Below, in pieces: positions 10,940-21,832 of a stretch of DNA of 64,000 nt. Source of the DNA: Atriophallophorus winterbourni. Lineage: Eukaryota; Platyhelminthes; Trematoda; Plagiorchiida; Microphallidae. A model generated the notes under the pieces. That model searched no databases and was not told where the DNA came from. It saw nothing but the letters and a program-made list of their open reading frames with translations. The position numbers and the translations under genes are program-made. The stretch lies in assembly GCA_013407085.1 (NCBI GenBank), contig JACCGJ010013906.1, positions 39,388 through 103,387 on the forward strand. Direction: 5' to 3'. Position 1 is the stretch's first letter. Every line of letters begins with the position of its first letter.

Positions 10940-11350
10940 AATTATAGCGGTACATACACCTTGTTTATAGCTTCTTCTCCGTGACGATGAAAAAGTTTGT
11001 GGACAAGTTCGCAACTTCGTTGTGTTGCTGGAATCTTACATCGTGGTTTGAGGCACAGTTTTGTGGTAGATGTTTTAAGCTTTCCGGACGACCGCATATT
11101 CCATAGCAACCAACACCATCCGATAACGGTCCTCGTCTTGCTCTGCGCGTTTTCGTATTCACAAGACCACATTGCATGTGTAAAATCCGTATGAAACGTC
11201 GGGGAATAAATGTTGGTTATCGTGGCTCCAGTAGTTCGACTGTGGGCATTGCATCGGATATCTGAGCAAGGAACCATCCACTGACATATACAATTCTTGT
11301 TTCCAAGCCGCACAAACATACTCTCTAAATACTGCTATCCGATGCACGCG
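10940..11350 (-). mobile_element. Possible R2/R4-like LINE C-terminal zinc-finger remnant
   Basis: Minus-strand coding in two frames. One frame reads CYGICGRPESLKHLPQNCAS and then NHDVRFQQHNEVANL. This fits the C-x-x-GC-x-x-x-ESLxHILQxCxxxHxxRxxRHNxV pattern (Cys-Cys-His-Cys cluster) that follows the reverse transcriptase in R2-like and related site-specific LINEs. No RT core is present nearby, so it is a 3' fragment. The family assignment rests on one motif. Confidence 0.45.
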
Positions 11351-13410
11351 CTAGTTTGACAGAAGATTTCGCACATTCAGATGAGGAATCCCAGCGCATA
11401 TGCTAATATAGAAAAAATGTTGTGCGAAATTCCTAGGGCACCAACTGCAATTGGTCCGTGGAACTATGCAATGGGTGTGTCCGGTTGGAGACGCAGCCAT
11501 TTTCGTACTTATTGTGTAGTAATACTCTCAAACGCTTGCAACGTTTTCTTTTGGATCAGTCCTAAAGACATGTAATGGAAAATCTTCGATATGGCAATTC
11601 GGCGAAACATGCTCATACTTTGTGGTGTCATTAGTGGCTTTTGTGGCTCTTGAACGTTGAATTTCAAGGCCCGGTGTTTAACGACTTCTGCAAGCTAGGT
11701 AATAGCGGATACTGCATGCACCTGCAAACGTAGATCACATCATCATCTTGCAACTGGTGCGATTGTCCTCGTATTGTCTGTCTCTCTGAACGCTACAGTA
11801 GAGAATTTTCCTCACAAATGACAATGTTTAGTCATCTGAAACCGTGTACAGCATGAAACAATCATGCGATTTTGACGCACATCCATGATTGAGAGGGACC
11901 GAGCAAAGCCAACAGCAAAACATTATTAGTAAATTGAAACAATTTTGTATAAATGTAGTGTACATAGTGGGATTTTATAAGCAATTGAGATGCATTGGTT
12001 GAAAACAAACTTATCAAATTTCCCGGCCATAAGGACGCTTCTCAAATATAATATTACATATAAACGCACGATCTGTGCATGTGCATACTATACGGTAAAA
12101 ATGCAACAATGCCATATCAAGTGTTCGGTTTCTTGTGATGTGGGTGTTTGGTGCTCTGCTCAAGGAGCTCAATATTTATTAAAGAAAAGCAGCCGATAAT
12201 ATTCAATACCTGACTGCAGTCCAAGATTCAAGATTTATAGCGGAAAAGCAAATTGCAGTAGCTTATAACTACATTTATTACTGGGGCAAACACAAAAAAT
12301 TTCTAACTTCCCCTAGAATATCAATTCACTAGTCGAGAAACCATTTCTGATGGTTAATTGTTCTAGAAAATGCATACACGAAGTGAATGAATTTTCCGAC
12401 GACATTTCAGATTGGAATTTGGTATTTAAATGGTGAGATGATAATTATGTGTCGGGAGACTTAGTGTAATTAAATGAAGTTGTCTGATTGGGTGAGACAC
12501 CGTACAGATTATTCTATAGGAGAGAATTAGGTCAGCTCGGATATGCCTGCACTAAAGAGTACTCAACCTATGTAACCTTGTTGGCTGTCTTCTGATAAAT
12601 CCTATCTAGTGTCGTGATGATGAATTGTTGCAAACTTGGCAAATTGTATTGTTACCACTTGGGGAATGCATGTATTCAGTATCTTCCTCTAGGAGTGCGG
12701 CAGGAAACGACAGAAATTTCGTCTAGTAAGCCGAGTATGCTGCACGCGCGTTGACAAGCAGCTTCCCAATTTGAAATCTTTTTTTAAAATTTCCACATAC
12801 CCAGATACCAATACATTGGTCAGCTTTATTCTTCTCAAACGTACGCTGAAAAATCCGTACTAGAAATTGATGGGCCTTCCAACATTTAACATCTTTCACT
12901 TGTAGAAATTAGTGCAGCTCCGTTTGAATTAACCACTGATGCAATAATATAGCTCGTTTCATCTCAAACCGCAGAATACAAAAATTAACAACCACATAAA
13001 ATTGAACGCATATTATTTATTGCCGCCGCGACAACTTGGGATAGACGACACTATGCATCTTGCTATGAGTTGAATACTATGCAATATTGATTTGAGGCAT
13101 TGTTTGATAAAAACCGGATGTTTCCTTTGTATTGCCTATCAGGCCGTTGGATATGAAAAGTCCGGTTTTTATCTCCGGTTTCATCATCACAAAGATGAAC
13201 AGATGATAAGATGTCACCAATTGTAATGTTTGTCAGGCAGTTGAGGTTGTTTTCACTATTTCCGTGCCGATTTCACACCCGTGTGAGGTGAGAACATTTT
13301 GATAAGTATATTGTCACAAAAGGCCGGACCACAGACTAGTCTTTTTGCGGTTTTTACAACCGCGATATAGCAGTTTCCGGCTGGTAACGATGCTGCTTCG
13401 AAACCAATTT
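11351..13410. other. Intronic DNA, no element recognised
   Basis: Within the channel intron. I saw no coding motif, splice-compatible exon or clear repeat. Short open stretches at 11,381 and 11,990 show no family features. Confidence 0.45.
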
Positions 13411-13416
13411 TGCCCA

Positions 13417-13640
13417 AACCATTGAATGAATTAATAACCGTTCATACAACGAACCACGATGTTCAAACTCAGAATCACATAGTGATTCGTGGTCAAGCAC
13501 TGTTTACCACTAATCCACTATTTCAAGGCTCACTGAACCTTATATTACTGTCTCCACCTGATGACGGCAAACAACCAGAAACCGGTAGTGGAGTTTAATT
13601 TCGGGGGATGTGAGCAACACATCACTTTGGTGAATAATCT
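13417..13640 (+). repeat. Hammerhead repeat, type A, with inverted 5' segment, in channel intron
   Basis: Bases 13,437-13,500 are the reverse complement of the start of the unit (GTGCTTGACC..GATTCT..GAACATCGTGGTTCGTTGTA). From 13,501 the unit continues in plus orientation. The ribozyme core CTGATGA is at 13,558-13,564, GAAAC at 13,578-13,582, ACCGGT follows, cleavage triplet GTA ends at 13,587, and GTGG pairs with CCAC in stem I. Stem II is weakened (GGC opposite ACC). The segment up to TCACTTTGGT at 13,630 matches other copies. The ribozyme is sense to the channel pre-mRNA and antisense to the QRICH2-like gene. Confidence 0.75.
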
Positions 13641-14209
13641 TATTCAGACATGAAGGTATTCTATCGTTGTTTGAACCGGGATAATTTTTCAGTGTTTGGA
13701 ATGGAATTCCGTTTTGGGTTTGGAATACACAATTTTAACTGAAATGTCATTGTCAAATTTTACGAGAAACATTATAGTTGCTCACGTGTTATTAATTGAA
13801 ATTGATGGGTCGATAGAGATGTTGTCCGAGTCAATGAATGATTTATAACTAATCATTTTTAGACAATTTCGATCAAAATCTTTGAACAAAACGTGTCCAA
13901 AAGTATAATAGTTGTTTTTCACTCTAAACAATTTGGTTTTGAAAACATATATCTCTTTTACGTAATGAATGTTAGTCCATTTATCTTGTTAAAGGTATTT
14001 AATTGTCGAAACTCATGCAAATATGTGGTTTAAATGATTCAATTATTTTCCGAGGTTTCTGATGAGATTATTTTGAAAGAGTGATTTCACGATTATTAGT
14101 AATGTGTTACGCAAGCATTTTGAGTTGTCATAATCATTTAAGAAATTAGTACAACGTTGTTAGTAAATTTCTTTTACAATCGATCACTCTTTTGGGTTTT
14201 TCTGCTCAG

Positions 14210-15334
14210 ATCTCTAGAATAATCGACAAAACGTTATACAACCGTTTGGAGAATATCGCGATGGGAATCAACTTCAACTTTGACAGTTACCTCCTCGTCA
14301 ATTCATCCTACTCTTCCCCGATGATCGATTTATTTGTCAGTTCACCAGACGAAATTCCACATCAGGATCCTTTGGAAATTCTTCCCGGGTACAATCACCG
14401 TGTCGAAATCTCCATGACACGGTTGAAACGAGAAGAATCAAAAATTCCGTGTCGCACAGATCGATTCAATGTGCAGTTGTACAACGCGGACCTTACTGCA
14501 TATCACAACGTTACAGGCAGTGCCTCGTTATGCAGGCAGGTTGTCTCGCAGCATTTATATTTGAAGAGTTGTCATTGCTATTGCCCCTTCTTGCCGTATC
14601 CTGTGTTTGTGAACCAACCGTTGCGTCTTTGCTTCAATATGTCCGTTTATCATCCCGAGGAAATTAACAACAATGCCAAATGCATGGCCAAAGTGTACGA
14701 GGAGTTCAAACTAGTGGAGAAATTCACCGAAATACCCGAAGCGAATGCTTGTAGTAGATTCGACTCACTGCCAGTTTGCGAGGATATCGAATATAGATTT
14801 TCCGATGTACGGCGTACGGCGATGGTAGAATTGTGGAGTGAGAATTTCAATGACGCTCGTGCGGAGTTCCTACGCAGCGTGTACCAATCTCTCAACGAGA
14901 ACAGCTTCAAAAGCCACAAAGCCAATGCCAACGTATCTGTCAAAGGAATGCTCAAGTATTTGCGAAACAATTTCGCCACACTCACACTGCACAGGAAAAA
15001 CAAGTTTGGCGCGCTAGTCAAACAGGAACTGGAATACCCCATTTCGGAACTCCTTTCCGACGTCGGAGGTTTAATGGGATTGTGGATAGGCATATCGGTC
15101 ATTGGATTATTTGAAATATTGGAGCTTGTTTATTACATCATGCATGCGGGTTTGGGCATGATGTTGCGCGATAAAAAATGCCAAACAAGGGATCGCAATT
15201 CCGACGAAGAGCAGCGGAATTATAAGAGCAACAATGTCGAACAGCCAGAGAGCTACTTTGAAGTATCTCCACAGCGACAAAGCATTTATCACAGCACCAT
15301 GGATGATAGACACATTTCTATTGTATCGGTCTAG
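14210..15334 (+). CDS. DEG/ENaC sodium channel, exon 2 (ectodomain, TM2, C-terminus)
   Basis: Second and last exon, 374 codons plus TAG at 15,332-15,334. It starts in phase 0 after gctcag and adds residues 222-595. Features seen: the cysteine-rich finger/thumb region with CHCYCPFLPYPVF and flanking Cys residues; a pre-TM2 segment KQELEYPISELLSDVGGLMG; and TM2 at about residues 505-529 (GLMGLWIGISVIGLFEILEL). TM2 includes the selectivity-filter tripeptide G-x-S as GIS. The cytosolic tail is short (about 66 residues) and hydrophilic. All landmarks of a working family member are present and there is no frame break. Codon use looks like ordinary host coding, in clear contrast to the decayed LINEs around it. 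I saw no obvious AATAAA just downstream. Confidence 0.93.
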   Translation: MSRIIDKTLYNRLENIAMGINFNFDSYLLVNSSYSSPMIDLFVSSPDEIPHQDPLEILPGYNHRVEISMTRLKREESKIPCRTDRFNVQLYNADLTAYHNVTGSASLCRQVVSQHLYLKSCHCYCPFLPYPVFVNQPLRLCFNMSVYHPEEINNNAKCMAKVYEEFKLVEKFTEIPEANACSRFDSLPVCEDIEYRFSDVRRTAMVELWSENFNDARAEFLRSVYQSLNENSFKSHKANANVSVKGMLKYLRNNFATLTLHRKNKFGALVKQELEYPISELLSDVGGLMGLWIGISVIGLFEILELVYYIMHAGLGMMLRDKKCQTRDRNSDEEQRNYKSNNVEQPESYFEVSPQRQSIYHSTMDDRHISIVSV

Positions 15335-15566
15335 TAGGCTAACGGATTGAGAAATGCACAACAATCAAATTCCGTACAACGGAACTGTTCTCACAAAATC
15401 TCTCATGTATTGTACACACAAAAGATTTATTTCGTTAAATAGTTCTAGCATGTGTGTGGAACTTAAATGATTGATGCGAGGGAGGAAGTGAATATCGTGT
15501 AATCAACATTGGATTTGTTCCGTTTTGTTGACTTATTTACTTGTCTGCGTGAATAACCATCTAAAG

Positions 15567-15789
15567 TTGAGGTTCCCAAACTTTTAAATGTCTCGCACCA
15601 CTAAATATATTTGATACACTATCGCAACCCTCATTTAAAGACACAAGAGAAATTATCACTGCATGAACACAAAATACGCTGAAAAATTGATGCTGAATCG
15701 GTATAAAAAAGTCAATACTTAATACAAACATGGAATAGCATCTTGCAACTCATGGAATGGTATTTCGCACCACTGGTTGGGAAACCCTG
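15567..15789. mobile_element. Short non-autonomous hAT-like DNA transposon with 8-bp TSD
   Basis: A 223-bp element flanked by ATCTAAAG on both sides (15,559-15,566 and 15,790-15,797), the 8-bp duplication typical of hAT elements. The termini are imperfect inverted repeats: left TTGAGGTTCCCAAACTTTT, right GTTGGGAAACCCTG, whose complement starts CAGGGTTTCCCAAC. GCACCACT occurs near both ends. There is no coding capacity. It lies about 230 bp after the channel stop codon. Confidence 0.7.
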
Positions 15790-15797
15790 ATCTAAAG

Positions 15798-17230
15798 CAT
15801 GGATGTGTCAAACTCTGTTCTCGGGAAAAAAACCGTAATTGCATTTATTTCCATCGCACACATCTTGCGTGATGTTCGAAAATATTAGTGCTATCGATAG
15901 CTGGAGTAGTATGTGAGCATTTCCACTATGCATGTTCAGATTATCATACGTCAATATGGTGCGAAGAGCCAATTCGTACATATTATAGATGTATAAAAGT
16001 GGTGGAGGAAGTTATTATCTGATAATTGTAAATAAAAGAGATGAATAGCGTTTTCGCATTATCTCTCCAGAAATATTTGAAAAAGTGGGATGTATATACT
16101 CTGATTTGCCTATCCAAACCAATTTTAACTGAAAGATTTGACGGTGATGAACAACGGTAGAAAGCCAGGCATGGAATCGAACTACTTTTCACTCCGATTT
16201 CTTTTTCAAGGCTCATCGTAACTTGTAACATCGATTTAAACTGGTGAGGAGAAACACGCAAAACGATTTACAAATCGTTGTGTGAATTTGTGAAATAAGG
16301 AATCAATACTCATGGGTGTCAACGTGTTAAACTTACTAATAATTTCAGTTAGTATTATTACTTAATCGGTAAAATTATCAGATCGATAGCACTGGTCTCA
16401 ATGTTTTAAACGTAAAAATGGGTCAATAATCTGTCACCATGGAAGTGGTTGAGCAGGAATCAGTGTTCTAAATATTTGAGATTAATCAACTCCCATACTA
16501 AAGGATATTTTAACGTAAAGACAATCGGTGAATTGATATGGATCAGAATTTCTGTCTCCAATTGCGAAACGGGATTATCCTTCGTGGGAGTGTTTAAAAT
16601 ACAGAATGTTCACGTGGAAAGTGTTGCGAAGATGCATGAAAATCCATTACACCATTACGCGTATTTTGTTGTTCAAACGTGATATAATTAATGGCACCAT
16701 GTATGAACGACTTGAGAGGATGTGTACACTATATTTTTTCATTAATCACTATCAGAGACTCTGTGCATAGCTTCAGCTCTGCCATACGCAAAAAGGAATC
16801 AATCCGTTTGTTGATGTATTTCTATATTTTCTACAATGTTACTCTTCCTAGCATTTCACAATCATAAAAAATCCGATTTGGGCAAACGATCTTTTTTGGA
16901 GCGCTCTTAGCAATAGACATTACTCGGCCGATCAGTGGCAGTTGCATGTGTTACCGTAATCCAAGCTCAACAGCCGAAGTCCATCTGTATTTTTCCAGCT
17001 TTAATATACCGATTCACACAGTGCCTTAAATGTTAGTGACCAAGAACAAGACACGATTTGCCATCTCATCTTTGCAAAGAACTTCGTGTTACAAGTGTGA
17101 CCTTCTAACAAGTGCATAATCTGACTTCAAACCTCCTTAGAGTAGATCTGGAATACGGCCGTTTCTAGTTATGCACGCATTGCATTTTTATGGTTGTTAA
17201 ATAAAAACGCTATGTAGATAATGGCATACA
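15798..17230. other. No gene or element recognised
   Basis: AT-rich DNA between the channel gene and a hammerhead repeat, inside the intron of the minus-strand gene. The open stretch at 16,449-16,682 has no family features. Confidence 0.4.
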
Positions 17231-17235
17231 AGCAC

Positions 17236-17375
17236 TACTTGTTTACCATTCCTCCACTTTTTCAAGCGCATGCGGATCCTGCTCTTACTGTCCCTACCTG
17301 ATGAGTGCAAACAGCACGAAACCGGTATTGGTGTGTGTGATGGAAATGCATGCAAATGTATATTTTGGCTATGTA
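17236..17375 (+). repeat. Hammerhead repeat, type B, single partial unit
   Basis: The unit reads TTTTTCAAGCGCATGCGGAT before the ribozyme and GTGATGGAAATGCATGCAAAT after it, matching the copies at 37.0-37.4 kb. The core is complete: CTGATGA 17,298-17,304, stem II GTGC-AAACA-GCAC with the canonical G-C closing pair, GAAA 17,318-17,321, ACCGGT, and cleavage triplet GTA ending at 17,327. In stem I the base pair next to the core is C against T, a mismatch. Confidence 0.75.
17288..17345 (+). ncRNA. Hammerhead ribozyme motif (type B, canonical core)
   Basis: This is the copy with the best core in the window: CUGAUGAG, then UGC-AAACA-GCA, then CGAAAC. Stem III is the palindrome ACCGGU, implying dimerisation or very short stem III pairing. 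Cleavage is predicted after the A of GUA at 17,327. Confidence 0.7.
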
Positions 17376-18178
17376 GACCTGTTTTAAATACACTTTTGCA
17401 TTTGATAATTTGTCAATCAACGATATGATGCAGATATAAAGGATTCTCAGCAAATATTAAGCAATAAGCTTCCGTCCAGGTTTCGCTCATGTACAATGAG
17501 GAATTTCTTGCGCACTCGCTGTATTTGATGTATGATGTATGATCACTTTGGTCTCAGCGTTGAGCATACGTTTGACTCGGACAAGGTTGCGTTTGCTACG
17601 CCACCAAAATGTGTCAACTAAGAAATTTTGCTGAACCATTTATTTGCGGGCTTCTCTGGAAATCACTTTGCTGGAAATATTCCTGTCATTCTTTACAATG
17701 CAATAAGGTCATGTATATTACATGGTCAGAATCAACGAATAAAGTTTGATCGTTTTAGCTGCAACCGGTCCACCCAAGTAGAGACATTTAGCAATAATAT
17801 ACAAACTTCGTGCAAGCTAGTGACTGATTATTGAAGTATAAAATATATTTCGCAAAATATTGAAAGATTCAGCGATTTTGATTTCAATTAATGAATTGAC
17901 GGTAAAATGATATAAAGTAAATGGATCATTAGTCAAAATTGAGTGAAAAATTCCAGGGCTATCTGAACCTTGCTTGAGCAAGCATAGTTAAACATAACAA
18001 CCACTAAAGTTTGTCAACCATGTGGCAATCTATCATCGAATATGCAATGTTCACATATAATTTGAGGCTAGCATCGTTGACTGCAACGGGCAAATAGAGC
18101 AGGTGTTCAAATGTGCATTTGTTACCGTTTGTAGAAAAGTGTTTTGCTTAATTTCATTCACCATGATTGAAAACTCAC

Positions 18179-18253
18179 CTCCATCAATTCCGTGTCAACA
18201 TAGATCTTGTCTGCTTTCCTTTGATCGAGGTCCTCCGTTGTGTGACGTAAATC
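18179..18253 (-). CDS. QRICH2/DUF4795-like protein, exon
   Basis: Minus-strand exon of 25 codons, phase 0 at both ends. The acceptor is gcacattgcag before GATTTACG; the donor is ATGGAG followed by gtgagt. It encodes DLRHTTEDLDQRKADKIYVD then TELME. The KADK-x-x-V-D-x-E heptad matches the repeated KADKxxVExEIxEKADK signature of DUF4795 and runs straight into the KASKNELFDV exon at 3,854. Confidence 0.8.
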
Positions 18254-18722
18254 CTGCAATGTGCGAATAAGTTTACATTATTTTAAAGCTTTCAGGCCAC
18301 ACAATGTTTAAAAATCATGTTGCGTGTATGCCCTAAGTCCTAACACAGCGGCTCGTTTATAAGGAATCATGAGTTATTTTACAAATCAAATACACCTATT
18401 GCTACAAAAGGAAAGGAAAGGAAACAAGACAATTGAATAACATGCTTTTGAATTATCTCGTATGTTACAAAGTGAAGCAATTGCTCGAATACAAGTGGAT
18501 TTTCAGTGGAAGCTGAGCACAATGGTGCAAAGTAAAATTACACCAAGCAGCAATTTTGCGAAATATAATGAATATAAAAAATTAAATCACATGAAATTTG
18601 AAGCTCCGACAATAGTTGTGGTGAATCAGTCATAAATAGTTGGTCTATATTGAATTCAATTGAGGATGGTGGGTGAGATCGGGCCATTGCTTATCGGCAG
18701 ATGCCGTAGTTTAATAAATACG

Positions 18723-18723
<1 letters not shown>

Positions 18724-18758
<35 letters not shown>
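18724..18758. repeat. (TA)n microsatellite
   Basis: About 17 perfect TA dinucleotides. It sits exactly at the end of the RTE copy that starts at 18,760, as if it had grown from that element's tail or lies at its insertion site. Confidence 0.9.
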
Positions 18759-18759
<1 letters not shown>

Positions 18760-18760
<1 letters not shown>

Positions 18761-19740
18761 CATGAATTTTCATGTTCTACGTCTTTTCGAATGACTAAAC
18801 AGTCCGATTCTGGAGGTACAATCTCTTCCGCAGCGCTTGCAACGATAGTCAGAACCCGGTGGAGTGATCTGCGTTCAACAGCCAAGAGCTGTGTCTGCTC
18901 CTCCCCAGCTTGCAGACGACGCTTTACGCAATGTCTCCAATGTGAGCGGTCAAGAGCAAGTTCTACACAACTCGCGGGGTCAATGCCAAGAGCTTTTTAT
19001 ATCTCTTTCGCAAACGTCTTTGTAGATAAGGCTGATTGTACAAAACAGTGCACATAAACCAGCATTCCAAATACATCTCATATAAAGGCCGGAAAGTATT
19101 GATGACGTTATGTGGGCGATGTATTTGTTCTAGTTATTCGATGTCGAACAAGGACGGTTACTTGCACCACAGAGTTTCGAATAACTACACAGTACGCTTC
19201 AAGCGTAATATAATCTCCCGCAGCGCGCACAGTGCTACGCAGTCCTCATTCCATCGGGATGAATAGCACGCTTACGACATGAGAACATTATCTGCCTATC
19301 CGCAGCGTTTAGATGACACTTCAGACAATGCCTTCTGAGTGAGATTTCCAAATTCGTCGGATCAATGTCAACAGCTTTCATATCTCTTTTGCAAATGGTA
19401 TTTTTTTACCGCAAGTGAGGTCTGCCACAATAGACTACTCCATGATTATAAATGGTTATTAAGTATAGCTTTTTCAATGAGAACTTTCTTTAATTTGTAA
19501 ACATAACCAAGCCGCCGTAGGCAGCATTCTGCAACTGGTCGATCCACGATATGTTGATGTTACGGGAGATGATTCTTAAATGGAGATCATTCGGCTTCCG
19601 TTCGTGTTTTGCGAGGAATAGTCCAGGTTTCGCTGCCTAACAGTAAAGTGTTCAGTATGCACTCGCTCTATTTATGGTCAATGAAGTCCTTGATAGCAGC
19701 ATTGGCTACAAGCTGATCTCATGCTCTGAATAACGACATC
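18760..19740 (-). mobile_element. RTE-type LINE ORF2 C-terminal fragments (two adjacent copies)
   Basis: Minus-strand coding for the end of RTE ORF2. In 18,770-19,020 it reads ALGIDPASCVELALDRSHWR and then EEIVPPESDCLVIRKDVEHE, where a Cys/His finger (RCGRDC..SRIGLFSH) is usual. A second, older copy at about 19,100-19,740 gives CKRDMKAVDIDPTNLE and ISWIDQLQNAA in broken frames. Both lack the RT core. Confidence 0.65.
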
Positions 19741-19811
19741 TATTTGCAGACCTAGTTGAGAATATATGAAACAAGCATACAAATAGAATTTCTATGTAAT
19801 ATATTTATCTT

Positions 19812-19915
19812 TATACACTACGTAGCAATTAGTCTGACGGATCGTCTCTGACGAAAGAGAGAGTATAACAGAAATTTTCTCTAACCGATTCATTGTAAAT
19901 CGTTTTTTCATGAAA
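19812..19915. repeat. Fragment of the 7.3-kb inverted-repeat family
   Basis: CTCTAACCGATTCATTGTAAA followed by TTTTTTCATGAAAA resembles the right end of the MITE-like element at 7,253-7,386; ACGAAAGAGAGAG-like interior precedes it. Incomplete and diverged. Confidence 0.4.
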
Positions 19916-20589
19916 ATCTTGCACAGCGTAACAGTTTAACAGAGGAACGTCAAACATGTTCCGAATATTCAATTACAGGATACGAGGAAGTCATCTGAAA
20001 AGTTTCAAGGCGTACGTGAGTACGAAATTACTTTTGTGAGCGTGCGTACAGCTAATCAATCAATGTTTATTGATTTCTCGATTAGTTCCAAAATTTTGCC
20101 CTGATCAGACAACGAATCAACGTTCAATCTGTTTTGAGTACAGAATAGGTGTGAATCGCAGCGAAAATGTTCGTTAACCACGTTCATAATTACTGGGAAT
20201 GTGAGCAACAATTTACGTTCAGAATTTTTTTGTTGTAGAGATGTTTCAGCACCGCTTCATAAGGTCTAAAACTTGTAGATGTAAGACAAAAACCCTTACA
20301 CCACCGCCATTTTTAGCTTTTGGTTTTGCTACATATTTTTATTCTATTACGCACAAAACATTTGAATAATACAACCGAAAGATATTGTGTACTACGTAAA
20401 CTACAGCGAAAACATCCACGATAGACGATTATGTATAGAGGTTTGGTGCACAAGAAGACCTTAAAAAACGATCTGAAAAGACTGAATATGTCATATATAT
20501 AAAGTATATAAAGACTATATCTGAATGCTTTCCAACGACGAAGCATCCGTTGTATCTTGAACATATCCCGGATGGACAAATTGACTAAT

Positions 20590-20960
20590 GCTGAAGTGCT
20601 TTCGGATGCTAGTCAACAGAGCATGTTCACCCTACTACGCAGCACCGCCTGCGGTGGCTGGGTCATGTCTACAAAATGGAAAATGGTCATATTCCAAAAG
20701 ATCTAGCCTTTGTTAAGTTGCAATCGAAAATTCGAAAATTAGGCAAACCGCACTTGTGGTACAAAGATGTTGGTAAATGTAATATGAATGCTCTTCGTAT
20801 TGACCACACGAGTTTGGAAGAACTTGATTTTGACCGTTCACATTAGAAGCATTGTTTAAATCGTTGTCTGCCAGTTGGAGAGAAGCGGATACAGCTCTTG
20901 ATAGGGTCAAACAAGTTCTTGCTCATCCACAGCATGTCATTTGCCACACAATGTTGCAAT
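20590..20960 (+). mobile_element. RTE-type LINE ORF2 C-terminal fragment
   Basis: Plus-strand coding, shifting between frames: LRWLGHVYKMENGHIPKDLA, then KPHLWYKDVGKCNMNALRID and SLEELDFDR. This is the LGHVxRMxxGRxPKDLLYGEL to KRDMKALxID region downstream of the RT in RTE elements. Only this end remains. Confidence 0.65.
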
Positions 20961-21113
20961 CACAAATGAAACCTTGATTATGTGTGACAGTCTGTTGATA
21001 TTGGAATATCTAACGCACCCGCTTGTACGCTCAGAGCAAATCATCTGGCGTTGGCATCCTTGCTAGTTTCAAATAGGTTATTCCAACATTAGGACTCCGT
21101 TTATAAAATTTAC

Positions 21114-21236
21114 CTCGATATCATGCTTAATGTCGGTGACATCTGCTTTCGTTTGGTCGACCTTCAAACTCATTCGTTCCAACTGGATTCGTAAAGCCCC
21201 AAGACCGTCCATTAGATGTTTGATCATTTGCTTATT
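21114..21236 (-). CDS. QRICH2/DUF4795-like protein, exon
   Basis: Minus-strand exon of 41 codons, phase 0 at both ends. The acceptor is ctcacatttcag before AATAAG and the donor is GATATCGAG followed by gtaaat. It encodes NKQMIKHLMDGLGALRIQLE and RMSLKVDQTKADVTDIKHDI plus E. Strong heptad pattern, predicted coiled coil, with a TKADVTDIKHDIE segment like the KAD-x-x-D-I-K repeats of the family. Confidence 0.83.
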
Positions 21237-21779
21237 CTGAAATGTGAGCAGACCAAAAATTGATTAAGGGTGTACGTGACAATGTTTTATAAGCCCAAAT
21301 GACTTTTCATCTGTCGGATTGAAATGTGGGATAAACGATGAAGATGTATTACAAAATAAATTTACAACTAAACCGTTGGGGCGGTTAATTTTTCAATATA
21401 CACAATGCTAAATTTTGTGGTAATAATTTGAGCATTGGCAAATGATATTATATTTTTAATATAAAACAACTTTAAATTTCTCAACGTGTTCACATTTACA
21501 TCACAATCATTGTATATCGATTCACGTGGATATGCTGTTACGTTTTCTGAGCATGCAATTCATTAAAGACTATCATTGTAGCATATAAGGCTAAACGATG
21601 AGAAATATATTTATTATATGAAATTGTTTGTCGATTACCCTCAAAAGAAAGTGTGTAATGAAGCGGTTAGAGCAGCCTATTGGTAACATTTGACTTCTGA
21701 ACAAGAAACGTCGTCACACTAACGGTGTAATTAGGAACAGAGATAAGGTTTAATTGGCAATTAACTAACTAATATTGAG

Positions 21780-21832
21780 CTGGCTTGAGATGGTCGACAT
21801 CGACCGAAGGTGGCCAACAACAAATGAGCTGG
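21780..21832 (+). repeat. RTE 3'-end fragment
   Basis: GAGATGGTCGACATCGACCG and AAGGTGGCCAACAACAA match the terminal motif of the RTE copies at 7.6 and 49.1 kb (WSTSTEVEQQ coding). No further coding is attached. The adjacent 21,655-21,740 resembles the interior of the inverted-repeat family. Confidence 0.45.

Larger units (their letters stand above)
9554..14209 (+). other. Intron 1 of the sodium channel gene (4.66 kb)
   Basis: Donor AAA|gtgagt and acceptor gggtttttctgctcag|ATC, both phase 0. The intron contains RTE and R2-like LINE debris (10.4-11.4 kb) and a hammerhead repeat (13.4-13.6 kb) that lies in the sense direction of this gene. Otherwise it is AT-rich with nothing recognisable. Confidence 0.85.
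3855..18178 (-). other. 14.3-kb intron of the QRICH2-like gene, hosting the sodium channel gene
   Basis: This interval separates two minus-strand exons that join in phase 0 and whose protein sequences are adjacent in the family pattern. It contains the whole plus-strand DEG/ENaC gene (8,891-15,334), so one gene is nested in an intron of another on the opposite strand. It also holds hammerhead repeats at about 4.4, 13.4 and 17.2 kb, RTE and R2-like LINE remnants and a hAT-like element. Missed small exons are possible but not needed to keep the frame. Confidence 0.65.

Noticed and set aside
18724..18758. TA run as an origin or regulatory AT element
   Set aside because: It is a plain microsatellite at the edge of a LINE fragment, with no supporting context.
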